Positions 1-9,002 of a stretch of 64,000 bases of DNA are shown one piece after another. The stretch covers positions 3,321,524 to 3,385,523 of the forward strand of contig CM030936.1 in NCBI GenBank assembly GCA_018136815.1, read 5' to 3'. Under the pieces are notes generated by a model. The model was not told where the DNA came from, made no database searches, and saw nothing but the letters and a program-made list of their open reading frames with translations. Position 1 is the stretch's first letter. Each line of letters begins with the position of its first letter. The position numbers and the translations under genes were made by a program. The DNA comes from Isochrysis galbana (Eukaryota; Haptophyta; Isochrysidales; Isochrysidaceae).

Positions 1-2
1 TT

Positions 3-935
3 TCGCGTATTCTGGAGCTCACCGGGACTGATTTGTCGAGTACAGAGCCGTATCGACATGAGGGTGTAGGCTTCGTCGAACGCGCTCAGCAAACGCTCAT
101 TCGTTTGATGCGCGCCTCGAACGAGGGTGGCGGTCATTGGGTCGACCATTTGCCGTTCCTACTCCTCTCGTTGAGGGCTTCTTCCGGTCGTGTTACCTCC
201 CGGTCTCCAGCGTCTTTGATCTTTGGGCGTGAGCTGCGTCTGCCCGCTCAACTCTCTGATCCGAAGACCGTTTCGCCAACTGCTCTCGAGGCGGCGTCCG
301 CCGACGTTCGCTCGTACGCATCCAGGCTCAATGCGAGCCTCCGCCTCTCGTGGTCCAGCGCTCTCGAGGCTACCCTAGCCGCTCAGGCTGAGTCAGTCCG
401 TGACGCTACCATCAAGTCTCAAAGACCAGCTCGTTTCGAACCTGGGGATCGCGTCTGCATGCGATTACCAGGCCATGCCAACAAGTTGCAATTCATCTAC
501 TCGGGTCCCTACCGCGTCGTAGAGGCTCTGTCCGACACTAGGTACCGACTCCGTGATTTGGAGAACCGGTTAGTCAAGGAGGAGGTGCATATCTCGAACC
601 TCCGGCCGTATCATACTTTCGTTGATGAAGAGCCGCTGGCTGACGACGAGTACATCGTTGAAAAGTTGCTCGATCGTCGTAGCCATGGCGATTCTATCGA
701 GTACCTCGTGAAGTGGCGTGGCTATTCTATTCGAGAAGCCACCTGGGAGCCTCGTTCCGAGTTGCTCCGTCGTTGTTCTGATTTGCTTGATGATTATGAT
801 CGCTCCGTCGAAGAGACTTGTCCAGAAGATGTTGAGTCCCCGGAAGCAACTTCTTCGTCGGCCAGGGATACTCCTCTTCCTCTCGTTCTCGATGCGCCGT
901 CTTCGCGCACTCGATCCAGGCTCCATTCTCGTTGA
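3..935 (+). CDS. Ty3/gypsy (chromovirus) integrase C-terminal part with chromodomain, partial at left edge
   Basis: The reading frame is open from base 3, so the start lies outside the window. The first residues, ending near TEPYRHEG...VERAQQTL, look like the end of a retroviral-type integrase core. A GPY/F-like segment follows (numbering from base 33: residues about 135-193, with SGPYRVVEAL and ISNLRPY). A chromodomain follows at about 207-256 (YIVEKLLD, YLVKWRGY, ATWEPRSEL), then an acidic low-complexity tail. This order is that of chromovirus-type Ty3/gypsy pol, whose chromodomain is thought to steer integration to modified chromatin. No stop interrupts the visible part. A polypurine tract and LTR start follow about 370 bp downstream. 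The class is certain; activity cannot be judged from this fragment. Confidence 0.93.
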   Translation, partial: SRILELTGTDLSSTEPYRHEGVGFVERAQQTLIRLMRASNEGGGHWVDHLPFLLLSLRASSGRVTSRSPASLIFGRELRLPAQLSDPKTVSPTALEAASADVRSYASRLNASLRLSWSSALEATLAAQAESVRDATIKSQRPARFEPGDRVCMRLPGHANKLQFIYSGPYRVVEALSDTRYRLRDLENRLVKEEVHISNLRPYHTFVDEEPLADDEYIVEKLLDRRSHGDSIEYLVKWRGYSIREATWEPRSELLRRCSDLLDDYDRSVEETCPEDVESPEATSSSARDTPLPLVLDAPSSRTRSRLHSR

Positions 936-1302
936 TCCCATGTCTTGGGTAAGGGACCCGTCCCTCTAGGCTAGCCCCACGCCTCGGCTAGGGCTCCGAG
1001 TTCAAGAGCGAATCATGGAGGTGATGAACGCGTGCTGCCTGCGCTCTACACCCGGCGCAACACCCGAGCAAAGCTCCTGTAAAAGGGAGAAGTGGGTGGG
1101 GCAGTGCGTACGAAAGAGGCCGCCGCGCTAAGCCGCCGATTTCGTGCTCGCTTTGGATCCAAAGGGTGTTCTTGTCTCCACGTTTCGCTCGCTATGTTCC
1201 GTTGCTTCTTGTTCCGATTCTGACCTCTGGTCAGCCCAAGTTCCAGGTTCCAGGTCTCTGTTTCCAGGTTCACCGCTCGACATCGGGAGACGTCTCGATC
1301 TT
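936..1302 (+). other. 3' untranslated interval of the gypsy element
   Basis: This non-coding stretch lies between the stop codon of pol and the polypurine tract. It contains short repeats of a 'ttccaggt' word near 1240-1270 that recur inside the following LTR. No gene is seen. Confidence 0.5.
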
Positions 1303-1312
1303 AGTCGGGGGG
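1303..1312 (+). promoter_or_regulatory. Polypurine tract of the gypsy element
   Basis: AGTCGGGGGG sits directly before TGTCGCATTC, the expected start of a 3' LTR (TG...). The same 20-nt junction occurs at 6616-6635 in the miniature LTR element. Plus-strand priming is the known role of such tracts. Confidence 0.7.
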
Positions 1313-1920
1313 TGTCGCATTCATCCTAGATGATGCGATTTCCAGGCTCTTGTTTCCAGGTCCTTCGCCGTGCGGCCACACGGTGAAGCTCAGGTACATC
1401 TAGGTTGGTAGGGTTCGTCCCTAGCGATCTAGAATTCGAGTTCTCGTTTCGTTCCTTCTAGCCTGTTTGTCAGGTCTAGATTCCAGGTTTCCTCCTTTCG
1501 GGTAATCTTTACCTAAAGGAGCCAGGTCGCCTGTTGCTCGCTGCGCGCTTGTCTCAGGCTCTCGAGTTACCTTGTGAAGGCTTGTTTAGCTTCTTGCAAG
1601 GCTTGTTGTTTCTTGTTGGGTTCCGGTTCTTTCTTGGGACCTGCTGACTTTCGTTGTTGTCCAGGCCTGTTCTTCGTAGGTTCTGCTTGGCCTGGTTAGG
1701 GTTTCGTTGAATCCCCGCGTTCGGCGTTTGGCGTTGGCGTTCGGAAATTTCCTCTCACATTCCCTAGGTCCGCTACCCTTGGCTTGTAGGTCCTTGCTTC
1801 TTTCTTCTCGGTCAAGGTGTTTGGCGAGCGAGTCGGTTGCTCTATCCGCTCGAGATTTGAGGTTGAATTTGCCATCTCCCCTTGGAGACCGGTGTAGGTT
1901 CGCTTCCTAGGTGAGGGAAT
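1313..1920 (+). mobile_element. 3' LTR of the chromodomain gypsy element (right end uncertain)
   Basis: It begins TGTCGCATTC immediately after the polypurine tract. An imperfect 22-bp palindrome at 1316-1337 (CATCCTAGATGATG core) follows the start. About 200 bp of the body (roughly 1640-1850) is matched in reverse orientation near 46190-46400, with shared words such as GGTGTTTGGCGAGCGAGTCG. The right boundary was not found because no 5' LTR lies in the window; 1920 is a minimum guess and the similarity to other elements resumes at 2129. Confidence 0.6.
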
Positions 1921-2128
1921 CTTTCCCCTTGATGCAAGTTACATGCAAGCCCTTGGCCCCTTTGGTGTTTCTTCCCCTTGGTTGCTACTCAGGGTTGTTC
2001 GTTAGAAGCGTCTAGAAGGTTCACGCTCAACGGCAAGATTTATTCGGTCGTGAAGACATCTCGTTGCGATCTGTATCCAAAGTGATCGCCGTGGTCGCGC
2101 GACAGGACGCTCCCCTTCGGACTCTCCG

Positions 2129-2639
2129 CTACGTGGGAAGTTACAACGGAGACACGCTCCGGCCGTCGCTGTGGAGTCTCTCTCTCTCTCGCTCTCTCTC
2201 TCCGTCTCTCGCGACGTGTTTGAGTTATCGGTGATTTGGGGTCGCGGTTGCTTGATAATTTGCTTTGTTTGGGTGAATGATTCCGGTGTGTTCGTGAGTC
2301 GGTGTATCCTGTTGTTCTCAGCTCCGTTGTCCGTCGTTGTTCGCTGCGTCGCTGCACTCAAGCAGCCTAGGCTCCCTCCCTGAGGGAAGAGTTCTTTGTA
2401 GGTCTAACAATCTCTTACAACCCATCACACTAGGGCCGCTAGGAGCGCCTCGCCGCCCCACAGTCCTTCGTTCGCCGTTCGTTCCCTGTCCATACACCCG
2501 AATGGGGTTGCCCGACCCAGTCCAGAATTTCATTCACCCGACTCCCGGTGGGGAGGAGGGACAAAGCGCCGCGCTAGCCGCCGGTGCCGCTCGCGACGGA
2601 GTGGCTCAGAGCCCTCCGGTAGCGCTCGACTCGACACAC
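2129..2639 (+). repeat. Dispersed ~510-bp repeat, copy 1 (second copy 61717-62229)
   Basis: About 510 bp is closely matched at 61717-62229 in the same orientation. It starts CTACGTGGGAAGTTACAACG, has a short CT-rich run, and contains a shared reading frame beginning near 2337 (MFAASLHSSSLGSLPEG). The frame carries many replacement differences between copies, so selection on the protein is doubtful. It is probably part of a retroelement leader or ORF1 region. The two copies diverge abruptly at the right end. Confidence 0.8.
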
Positions 2640-2640
2640 C

Positions 2641-2948
2641 CACCAGCCAGGGCCATGCCAGCCCAGGTACACGCGAGCCACGACCCGAGCCGAAGCCCCA
2701 GAGCCACACAGACAGCACACACCACAGCAACACACAACATGCCAGCACAACAATGCCAACACAACAGAGCCCACGCACATCCAGAGCCGCAACGCGCAGT
2801 CTCCCATAGGGAAAGCCTCCGGGCTGGGCCCCTACAAAGCCATGGCACTGACCTCGTGCGCAAGCACGAGGCGCGCAGACCCGGCCGGTCAGCCAGACCA
2901 CCATCAAACCTCTTCTGGTGACATGCAGCAACAGCTACATGTCCCAGC
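2641..2948 (+). repeat. 308-bp direct duplication, unit 1
   Basis: This segment is repeated at 3020-3327 (offset 379) with one visible base difference near 2936. A 71-bp unique spacer separates the units. Both units encode the same Pro/Ala/His-rich frame ending in SNLFW before a TGA. Confidence 0.92.
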
Positions 2949-3019
2949 CTCCTCTCTCTCCGCCCACCTCACCGCGCCGGCCGACCAAGTGGTGGCCGAC
3001 GCCACGCAGCCGCAACACC

Positions 3020-3327
3020 CACCAGCCAGGGCCATGCCAGCCCAGGTACACGCGAGCCACGACCCGAGCCGAAGCCCCAGAGCCACACAGACAGCACACA
3101 CCACAGCAACACACAACATGCCAGCACAACAATGCCAACACAACAGAGCCCACGCACATCCAGAGCCGCAACGCGCAGTCTCCCATAGGGAAAGCCTCCG
3201 GGCTGGGCCCCTACAAAGCCATGGCACTGACCTCGTGCGCAAGCACGAGGCGCGCAGACCCGGCCGGTCAGCCAGACCACCATCAAACCTCTTCTGGTGA
3301 CATGCAGCAACAGCTGCATGTCCCAGC
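3020..3327 (+). repeat. 308-bp direct duplication, unit 2
   Basis: Second unit of the duplication at 2641-2948; the near identity indicates a recent local event such as unequal exchange or replication slippage. Confidence 0.92.
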
Positions 3328-3582
3328 AGCCAGGCTCTCCTGCGAAAGCGCAGGCAGCAGTAGGGTGCGCGCGACAGCGCCGTTCGTCTCAGCCGCAACC
3401 TCAGTGAGTGGGTGGGGGAAGGAAGGGGAGGGCGGCGGAGATAGGTGGTGGGCGGCGGCGGCTCAGATGGCGAGAACAGGGGCGGTGCGCTGAGCAGCCA
3501 GGTTGCAGGTCAGGTCGTGGCGGCTGGAGCAGCGGCAAGCGTCGGTGAGAGCCAAAGGTGGTGGGGCTGCGGAAGGAAGAGG

Positions 3583-3714
3583 AAAAAAAAACCTTTTAAT
3601 GTTCTCGCCTCGCGCGCCACGGGTTTAATTACTGTAGCCACGCCCACTTCCCTTCCTCTCCCTCGCTTCCCGCCTTGCGGCAACTCCCCTCGTGCACTAC
3701 TTGGGGCCTAGGTT
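3583..3714 (-). repeat. LINE-type 3' tail fragment (A/T end plus GCCACGCCC block)
   Basis: On the + strand it reads an A-run, then ACCTTTTAAT, a CTCGCCTCGCGCG block, GCCACGCCC, CTTGCGGC and a CCCTCGTGC...CTA..GGGGCC end. The same layout forms the 3' end of the LINE copies ending at 48210 (+) and 57738 (-), and is found alone at 30081-30210 and 32190-32330. This copy is in reverse orientation and has no LINE coding sequence attached. Confidence 0.65.
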
Positions 3715-3792
3715 GGCGATCGGGAGAAAATTTCCCCCCGATAGCTCTCGGGGGCCCCCGATAGCCCGGTAGCTCCTGGGGGGCGTTGGCTC

Positions 3793-3794
<2 letters not shown>

Positions 3795-3885
<91 letters not shown>
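3795..3885 (+). repeat. (GA)n microsatellite, ~45 units
   Basis: An uninterrupted GA tract of 91 bp lies 65 bp upstream of the start codon at 3951. Similar tracts precede the start codons at 9799 and 55034. Confidence 0.97.
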
Positions 3886-3888
<3 letters not shown>

Positions 3889-3950
3889 AAGACTGGCTTA
3901 CTTGGAGCCTGCGGCGGCGGCGGCGACGGCGGAGCCCGCACCATCGTGCG

Positions 3951-4853
3951 ATGCCCCCGACGCCTCTCTTCTGGGCCTTGAGTGCGACCGCTCTGGTCTC
4001 CGTGCTTGTTCAGTGCCGTCCATCGGCGGCCGACTTTCTCACCGAGGTTGAATACCGCCGGCAAGTGCGGAGCGACATCAAGGCGGGCCGCAGACCGCGT
4101 GCTCGGCCTGTTGCAGCCGCACAGCCGAGCGGCGGCGAGGAGGAGGGCGGCCCTCGCAGATCACCCGTGGCACCTCCGCTATTTAGAATGCACCAGTGGG
4201 CTGATGGCTCGTGGGCACTCGACGCCGCCATCGTGAGCGTCGGCTGTACGCGCAGGGGCTGCCTCATTGGATTGGCTTGCCTCTGGTGGCGTCCACCCTC
4301 CTGGCCGATGGAGTGGGACGTCTACATGCTGGGCGCCATCCACGCGTACTCCACCTTCTGCTCAAATGAGATCTACTTCCGAAATTTTGCACCGCGCTTA
4401 CGAGCGCCCCACTCGATCCTTCTAGGTTCGGTAGCCACGCGCTCAATGTGGGAGTTGTTGTGGGTCGGTTCGACTCTCCTGGGGCTTGGATCTGACTTGC
4501 AGCGAGCAGTTGGCCGCTTTGGATTCATTGGCCTGTATCTCGGTGCTGGAATTTCGGCCTCGCTTGTGAGTGCATTGTACCGTCGAAGTGCCCACGGCCA
4601 TGGCGGAGTGCTAGCTTTGTGCGCCTATCACACTTTCATGGCTCCAAATGCGCGGCATAACATCATGGGTGTGGAGCTAGGAGCCAAGTCAGCACTTGCC
4701 GTTCAGCTGGCACTGGCTTGTTCGGGCGCCTTCCAGGGAGATGCGCCTCTTCCTGTGTTTGCCTCGAATCTTGCGCCTTGCCTCGTCGCCATTGCAGCGT
4801 ATTGCCTCGTTCGGCTCCGGTTGATACCGCGTCTTGCAGCCAACTTCTTGTAG
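3951..4853 (+). CDS. Rhomboid-like membrane protein lacking catalytic residues (300 aa)
   Basis: The frame stays open through a GA tract upstream, but the first sensible start is ATG 3951, which gives a hydrophobic leader ([14 protein letters not shown], residues 7-20) followed by a basic, disordered stretch to about residue 75. Several hydrophobic segments follow from about residue 90. The part at 188-240 resembles the rhomboid core: [18 protein letters not shown], then GHGG (216-219) where active rhomboids have GxSG, then a helix ending MAPNAR. The serine position is glycine, and no partner histidine is seen in a following GxxxG helix, so proteolysis is not expected. Inactive rhomboids (Derlin and iRhom types) bind and escort membrane proteins; that role here is inference. 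It could also be an unrelated polytopic protein. Confidence 0.6.
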   Translation: MPPTPLFWALSATALVSVLVQCRPSAADFLTEVEYRRQVRSDIKAGRRPRARPVAAAQPSGGEEEGGPRRSPVAPPLFRMHQWADGSWALDAAIVSVGCTRRGCLIGLACLWWRPPSWPMEWDVYMLGAIHAYSTFCSNEIYFRNFAPRLRAPHSILLGSVATRSMWELLWVGSTLLGLGSDLQRAVGRFGFIGLYLGAGISASLVSALYRRSAHGHGGVLALCAYHTFMAPNARHNIMGVELGAKSALAVQLALACSGAFQGDAPLPVFASNLAPCLVAIAAYCLVRLRLIPRLAANFL

Positions 4854-5559
4854 AACCCAACTCAAGGAAGTTGCTCTTCCCAGTCTAGCAAACCCCTAGT
4901 AGCGCATATACGGCGCCAAAACATCGTACCAAAGAGAATACGGGCGTCATCTCATCAAGCTGAGCCTCGAAATATTGGAAGCCAGAAAACGAATGAGTAA
5001 TGGCAATAGGCAGCAAACACAATGTGTGTGCAATCGCTTGTGATTGAGAAGCTGCCACACCAAGACACACCGCCTATGTGGCAGCGTGGCGTTGACATTG
5101 ACCATATAATGCTTGGTCTTGTTGTTGGTTGGCGTCACTGTTTTGTCCTTCTGAAGGCGGCCGAAGGATACTCGGTTGCTCAGTGTCGTCCCGATTGCCA
5201 GAGTGTTTAGGTGGGAGCGGGGTCTTCCCATCGCGTTGTTTGGGCGAGATCGGAGCATTGTTTAGGTTTGTCTTGGCCAAGCAAGGAGGCAGGGAACACA
5301 TGGGGATCGTTCCTGTCGAATGCTCAGACTAGGGAGGGAGGGAGAGTTAGGGGGAGAGGGAAGGAGGGATAGTTAGGGAGAGAGAGTTAAGGAGGGAGGG
5401 GCTCGTGCACAGACTTATTTCAATCTCAAAACTCATGGACTGATGTCCGCCCTTGAATGACACTCGGCTGCCAGGGCTCGCAGCTGCCTCCCTCCCTGAT
5501 CCCTGTAGTTCGAACTTAAACTTAACGCTCCCACAACTATCAGTAAAACTGATAGGGTC
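4854..5559. other. Intergenic, no gene recognised
   Basis: The short frames on both strands have no family features. At 5330-5400 there is a purine-rich stretch with imperfect repeats of GTTAGGGAGAG type. Confidence 0.4.
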
Positions 5560-5830
5560 ATGGGGGTCGCGTTCCCCCCTTCCTCCATCGCAGACACCCT
5601 CTGGGTGGGTCTGCACACTCACTCTCAGCCCCTGCCTTCTGGCAGGGGCTGAGCTGACATCAATCCTGCCCAGACTCTCACCCAGTGCGCGCCGCGCGCC
5701 TCACGCATTCGCCTGAACCTGACCCCCATCGTACTGACCTCCCCTCCACCACTGAGACACAGACACTGCGAGTCGCCAGGTGGGCACCCAGGGCCAGCGA
5801 GGCCAGCGTGGGAGAGGCAGGGGAGGCCAG
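5560..5830. repeat. GC-rich non-autonomous element, copy A left part (split by the miniature LTR element)
   Basis: It matches, in reverse orientation, the element at 14310-14765: the ATCGCAGACACCCTCTGGGTG, CAGCCCCTGCC...GGCAGGGGCTGA and GCGAGGCCAGCG...GAGAGGCAGGGGAGGCCAG blocks are shared. It stops at 5830 with GCCAG and resumes at 7356 with GCCAG, which is the target duplication of the insertion between. Confidence 0.75.
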
Positions 5831-5937
5831 TGTCGCATTCGCGATGTCTCAGAGGCAAAAAGAAATAACAGTAAACAGTAAAAAGAACAGAGGAAGAAAG
5901 AAGAAGAAAAGTGAAAAAGAAGAGAAAAAAACCCAGA

Positions 5938-5945
5938 GTATATAG
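5938..5945 (+). promoter_or_regulatory. TATA box in the left LTR
   Basis: GTATATAG lies after the purine-rich U3-like part, in the expected place for the Pol II start of a retroelement transcript. The copy in the right LTR is at 6733-6740. Confidence 0.5.
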
Positions 5946-5995
5946 GGCGGTTCTCAGCCCATCCCCTCGGCCCTATGGCTACGTAAACTCTCGCG

Positions 5996-6058
5996 TGGCA
6001 TAGTGGTTCAACCCACCGCCTCCACCAACCTTTTGCTCTGGGTCGCGAGTTCGAGTCC
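5996..6058 (+). promoter_or_regulatory. tRNA-like Pol III promoter (A box and B box) in the left LTR
   Basis: TGGCATAGTGG (5996-6006) fits the A-box consensus, and AGTTCGAGTCC (6048-6058) fits the B box with one mismatch. The spacing is about 41 bp, as in a tRNA gene. The T-stem and acceptor stem do not pair well, so this is a tRNA-derived promoter and not a working tRNA gene. Confidence 0.7.
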
Positions 6059-6625
6059 GGACGGAGCGCTCTGCAGTTCGAGCCCCGCTCCTTCTCCTCT
6101 CCGCTCTTCTTCTACAGTTAAATTCCACGCTCTTCTTCTACCGTAAAAATTCCGCACTCCGTCTACCGTTAGAAATCCTGCCTCTTCCTACTGTTAAAAT
6201 ATCCTGCCTTCCTACCGTTAAAATTCTGCACTCCGTCTACCGTTAAAATCCTGCCTCCGTCGCCTTGCCAAGACATTTCCTCTGCCTTCCTGCCGGCTTC
6301 CTTGCCAGTTCCTTCCGCCCCGGTTTCCCGCTTGTCTCCGAAAATCGGTTTCACCGCATTACGACCAAGCTTAGTGGGGAAACTCCTCGTCCAGTTCCGT
6401 TACCCGAAAATCTCGTTCGTCTCGTCGGGCCCCAGGGCCATCTCGTTCATCTCGTCGGGCCATCAAGGCCATCTCGTTCATCTCGTCGTCGGGCCATCAG
6501 GCCATCTCGTTACATCTCGTTCATCTCGTTACAATCCAAGCTGCGGCTTTGATTTCCACAATTTAGAGACATAAGGATTCCGCTTGCAGAAGGCTCGCGA
6601 GGACGCTCGTGATTAAGTCGGGGGG

Positions 6626-7355
6626 TGTCGCATTCGCGATGTCTCAGAGGCAAAAAGAAATAACAGTAAACAGTAAAAAGAACAGAGGAAGAAAGAAGAA
6701 GAAAAGTGAAAAAGAAGAGAAAAAAACCCAGAGTATATAGGGCGGTTCTCAGCCCATCCCCTCGGCCCTATGGCTACGTAAACTCTCGCGTGGCATAGTG
6801 GTTCAACCCACCGCCTCCACCAACCTTTTGCTCTGGGTCGCGAGTTCGAGTCCGGACGGAGCGCTCTGCAGTTCGAGCCCCGCTCCTTCTCCTCTCCGCT
6901 CTTCTTCTACAGTTAAATTCCACGCTCTTCTTCTACCGTAAAAATTCCGCACTCCGTCTACCGTTAGAAATCCTGCCTCTTCCTACTGTTAAAATATCCT
7001 GCCTTCCTACCGTTAAAATTCTGCACTCCGTCTACCGTTAAAATCCTGCCTCCGTCGCCTTGCCAAGACATTTCCTCTGCCTTCCTGCCGGCTTCCTTGC
7101 CAGTTCCTTCCGCCCCGGTTTCCCGCTTGTCTCCGAAAATCGGTTTCACCGCATTACGACCAAGCTTAGTGGGGAAACTCCTCGTCCAGTTCCGTTACCC
7201 GAAAATCTCGTTCGTCTCGTCGGGCCCCAGGGCCATCTCGTTCATCTCGTCGGGCCATCAAGGCCATCTCGTTCATCTCGTCGTCGGGCCATCAGGCCAT
7301 CTCGTTACATCTCGTTCACCTCGTTACAATCCAAGCTGAGGCGTTGATTTCCACA
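6626..7355 (+). repeat. Right LTR of the miniature element
   Basis: It is nearly identical to the left LTR at a constant offset of 795 bp. The visible differences lie at about 7319, 7340 and 7343. The high LTR identity indicates recent insertion. Confidence 0.92.
6791..6853 (+). promoter_or_regulatory. tRNA-like A box and B box in the right LTR
   Basis: Identical to the pair in the left LTR: A box 6791-6801, B box 6843-6853. Confidence 0.68.
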
Positions 7356-7560
7356 GCCAGGGGCCCAGCCCCAGCCTCCACTGCCCCCTGAGCTGGCCCA
7401 GCTGGCCCTCTGGGGGGACCCGAGGGTCCCCTCAGAGGGGGGCCATGGCGCGCGCAGACATCGCACGCCCGTAAGAGAATGAGGAGAACGACGAGAAAAG
7501 TACGACAAAAAAATCGACACCGACACGATCTGACCCCAGGAAAGGTAAGACTCAAGCCTG
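7356..7560. repeat. GC-rich non-autonomous element, copy A right part
   Basis: It continues the element interrupted at 5830 (GCCCAGCCCCAGCCTCCACTGCCCCCTGAG, then GGCCATGGCGCGC and a GAGAATGAGGAGAACGACGAG stretch). It corresponds in reverse to 14330-14460. Confidence 0.72.
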
Positions 7561-7770
7561 TTTACAGTTACAGTAGGTTTACAGGTCGACACCCGACGCG
7601 ACAAGCGGACACCGCGAAAGCGCGGCGCCAGACGAGAACGACCCAAGAGGCGGGGGCCGCAGAACAAAATAGTCAGAATAAGGAATAAGGTAAGCGACGC
7701 GCGCGTTTACGTTTGCCCGCAGAGTTAGAACTGACAGGCCCGCCCCAGCCGGCCCCCCACCCGCCTGGCC

Positions 7771-7807
7771 CGTCTGTGGAAATCAAAGCCGCAGCTTGGA
7801 TTGTGAC
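7771..7807 (-). repeat. Inverted fragment of the miniature element LTR end
   Basis: TGGAAATCAAAGCCGCAGCT and the bases after it are the reverse complement of the last ~37 bp of the LTR (6524-6560). A separate, truncated LTR insertion or rearrangement is implied. Confidence 0.7.
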
Positions 7808-7939
7808 GAGATGAACGAGATCCCGACTCCCGATGTTGCAAAGTGGGACAGCGACGACGACAGTGACGGCGAAGACGATTGGCTTGCTGATGAGTCTGTT
7901 ACTCCAAGTGAGGAGATGGTCCGTCAGCTACTTGTCTAA
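7808..7939 (+). pseudogene. Acidic C-terminal coding fragment of an unknown protein
   Basis: A frame reads on from the inverted LTR end into about 40 residues with a strongly acidic stretch (KWDSDDDSDGEDDWLADES) and ends ...VRQLLV at TAA 7937. Its composition is protein-like and unlike the surrounding low-complexity frames. No start or splice site connects it to anything upstream, so it is probably the last exon or a remnant of a transposon protein. Confidence 0.35.
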
Positions 7940-8500
7940 CGTCTAACTAAGTACTAAGTAAGGATATTGATTGTTGATTGGGAAGAGCAAGTGACAAGTG
8001 AGCCATGAATATTAATTGATACGTGCGCGCACACACGCACACATGCACCCACCACCGCGCACGGCGCTGTCACGAGTGGGCGCACCCCCGTACCCCGTAC
8101 AAACTTGGTACCTAAAACGGAGGGGATTTGAAACACGGTAAAAACGGGCTGTTTTTGGCCTCCGTAGAAACACGGCAAACACGGGTTTCCCACCTAGGGT
8201 TGGGGTTGGGGTGCAAGGACATGGAGGTGGCAGGGAGAGAGAGAGGGCAGAGCTCATGGGAGGGGGGGGGGCAGGCAAAGGGGCCCTGGCGGCAGGGCGA
8301 CAGACGACGGGGCGATAGCCGAAGGACCCCTACTTTTATTTTTGATTTTTGGTGTCCCGTATCCCCCCCCCGGTACTGTTTTTCGGACTGTTTTTCACTG
8401 TTTTTGTACAAAGGCCAAAAACAGACTGTTTTTACTGTTTTTGGAGCCCCCTCCACTGTTTTTCCCATCTAGGGAACGGTGAAGAAATACCGGTGGGAAG
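7940..8500. other. Non-coding interval with CTGTTTTT-rich hairpin repeats
   Basis: It contains repeated CTGTTTTT/AAAACGG words and two copies of a TTTCCCA(T/C)CTAGGG end (about 8188 and 8462), the same word as the MITE terminus next to it. A related block lies at 28115-28185. Probably degraded MITE sequence; no gene. Confidence 0.4.
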
Positions 8501-8683
8501 CCTAGATGGGAAATACGGTGTTGGGGCCTGCAAATACAGCCAAATACATATGTATTTGGCCTGAGGCCAAATACATTTCAAATACATTCGAGGCCTACAA
8601 CCCAGGACGCGCTTCAAATACAGCCAAATACATATGTATTTGGCCCCTGGCCAAATACGGTGAATACGTATTTCCCATCTAGG
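8501..8683. mobile_element. hAT-like MITE, 183 bp, 8-bp target duplication
   Basis: Perfect 17-bp terminal inverted repeats CCTAGATGGGAAATACG (8501-8517) and its complement (8667-8683) are flanked by GTGGGAAG on both sides (8493-8500, 8684-8691). An 8-bp duplication is typical of the hAT superfamily. The inside carries two copies of the palindrome CCAAATACATATGTATTTGG. A truncated copy lies at 54575-54662. Confidence 0.88.
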
Positions 8684-9002
8684 GTGGGAAGGACACGGGT
8701 GATAGGAGTTTGCAGCACACCTCCTTCGGAAAACAAAAGACAAAAGGGCTGCAGAAAACAAAACGGCTCCTGCAGAGGAGGGTCAGCGCGGTCCAGAAGT
8801 TGCAGGGAAACGTCACGGAAGTCCTCGGGGCACACCGTTAGGGGGGGCGGGGGGGGGGAAGGGGGGGGGGGGGCATCTCTCTCTGTGGCGGCCGCTTGCG
8901 CTCTTCCTGTTTTCTTCTCTGAGAGGGAGAGTGATAGAGTGAGTTCACACTGCGAGAGAGACACTGCTGCTTCTCGTGGCGGCCGTTGTCTCGAGGCACT
9001 CT

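Larger units (their letters stand above)
5831..6560 (+). repeat. Left LTR of the miniature element
   Basis: The 730-bp LTR holds a purine-rich start (5860-5935), a TATA box GTATATAG (5938-5945) and a tRNA-like A/B box pair (5996-6058). It also holds degenerate ~30-bp repeats with a CTACCGTTAAAAT word (6110-6260) and a CATCTCGTTCATCTCGT repeat (6430-6535). TG...CA termini are present. Confidence 0.92.
5831..7355 (+). mobile_element. Intact miniature LTR retroelement (TRIM-like), 1525 bp
   Basis: There are two direct LTRs of 730 bp (5831-6560 and 6626-7355), each starting TGTCGCATTC and ending TTTCCACA. I see only three differences, all near the right end. They enclose a 65-bp interior that ends in the polypurine tract AGTCGGGGGG. 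The whole is flanked by GCCAG at 5826-5830 and 7356-7360, a 5-bp target duplication as made by gypsy-type integrases. No gag or pol is present, so it must depend on another element, presumably the chromodomain gypsy element with the same tract/LTR junction at 1303-1322. No convincing tRNA primer site was found after the first LTR; chromoviruses of the Tf1 type prime themselves, which would fit. Confidence 0.93.

Noticed and set aside
3786..3950. N-terminal extension of the rhomboid-like protein through the GA tract
   Set aside because: The Arg-Glu repeat is the microsatellite translated; the ATG at 3951 with a hydrophobic leader is a better start.
5988..6075. A functional tRNA gene inside the LTR
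   Set aside because: A and B boxes fit, but the T-stem and acceptor stem do not pair, so only a tRNA-derived promoter is supported.
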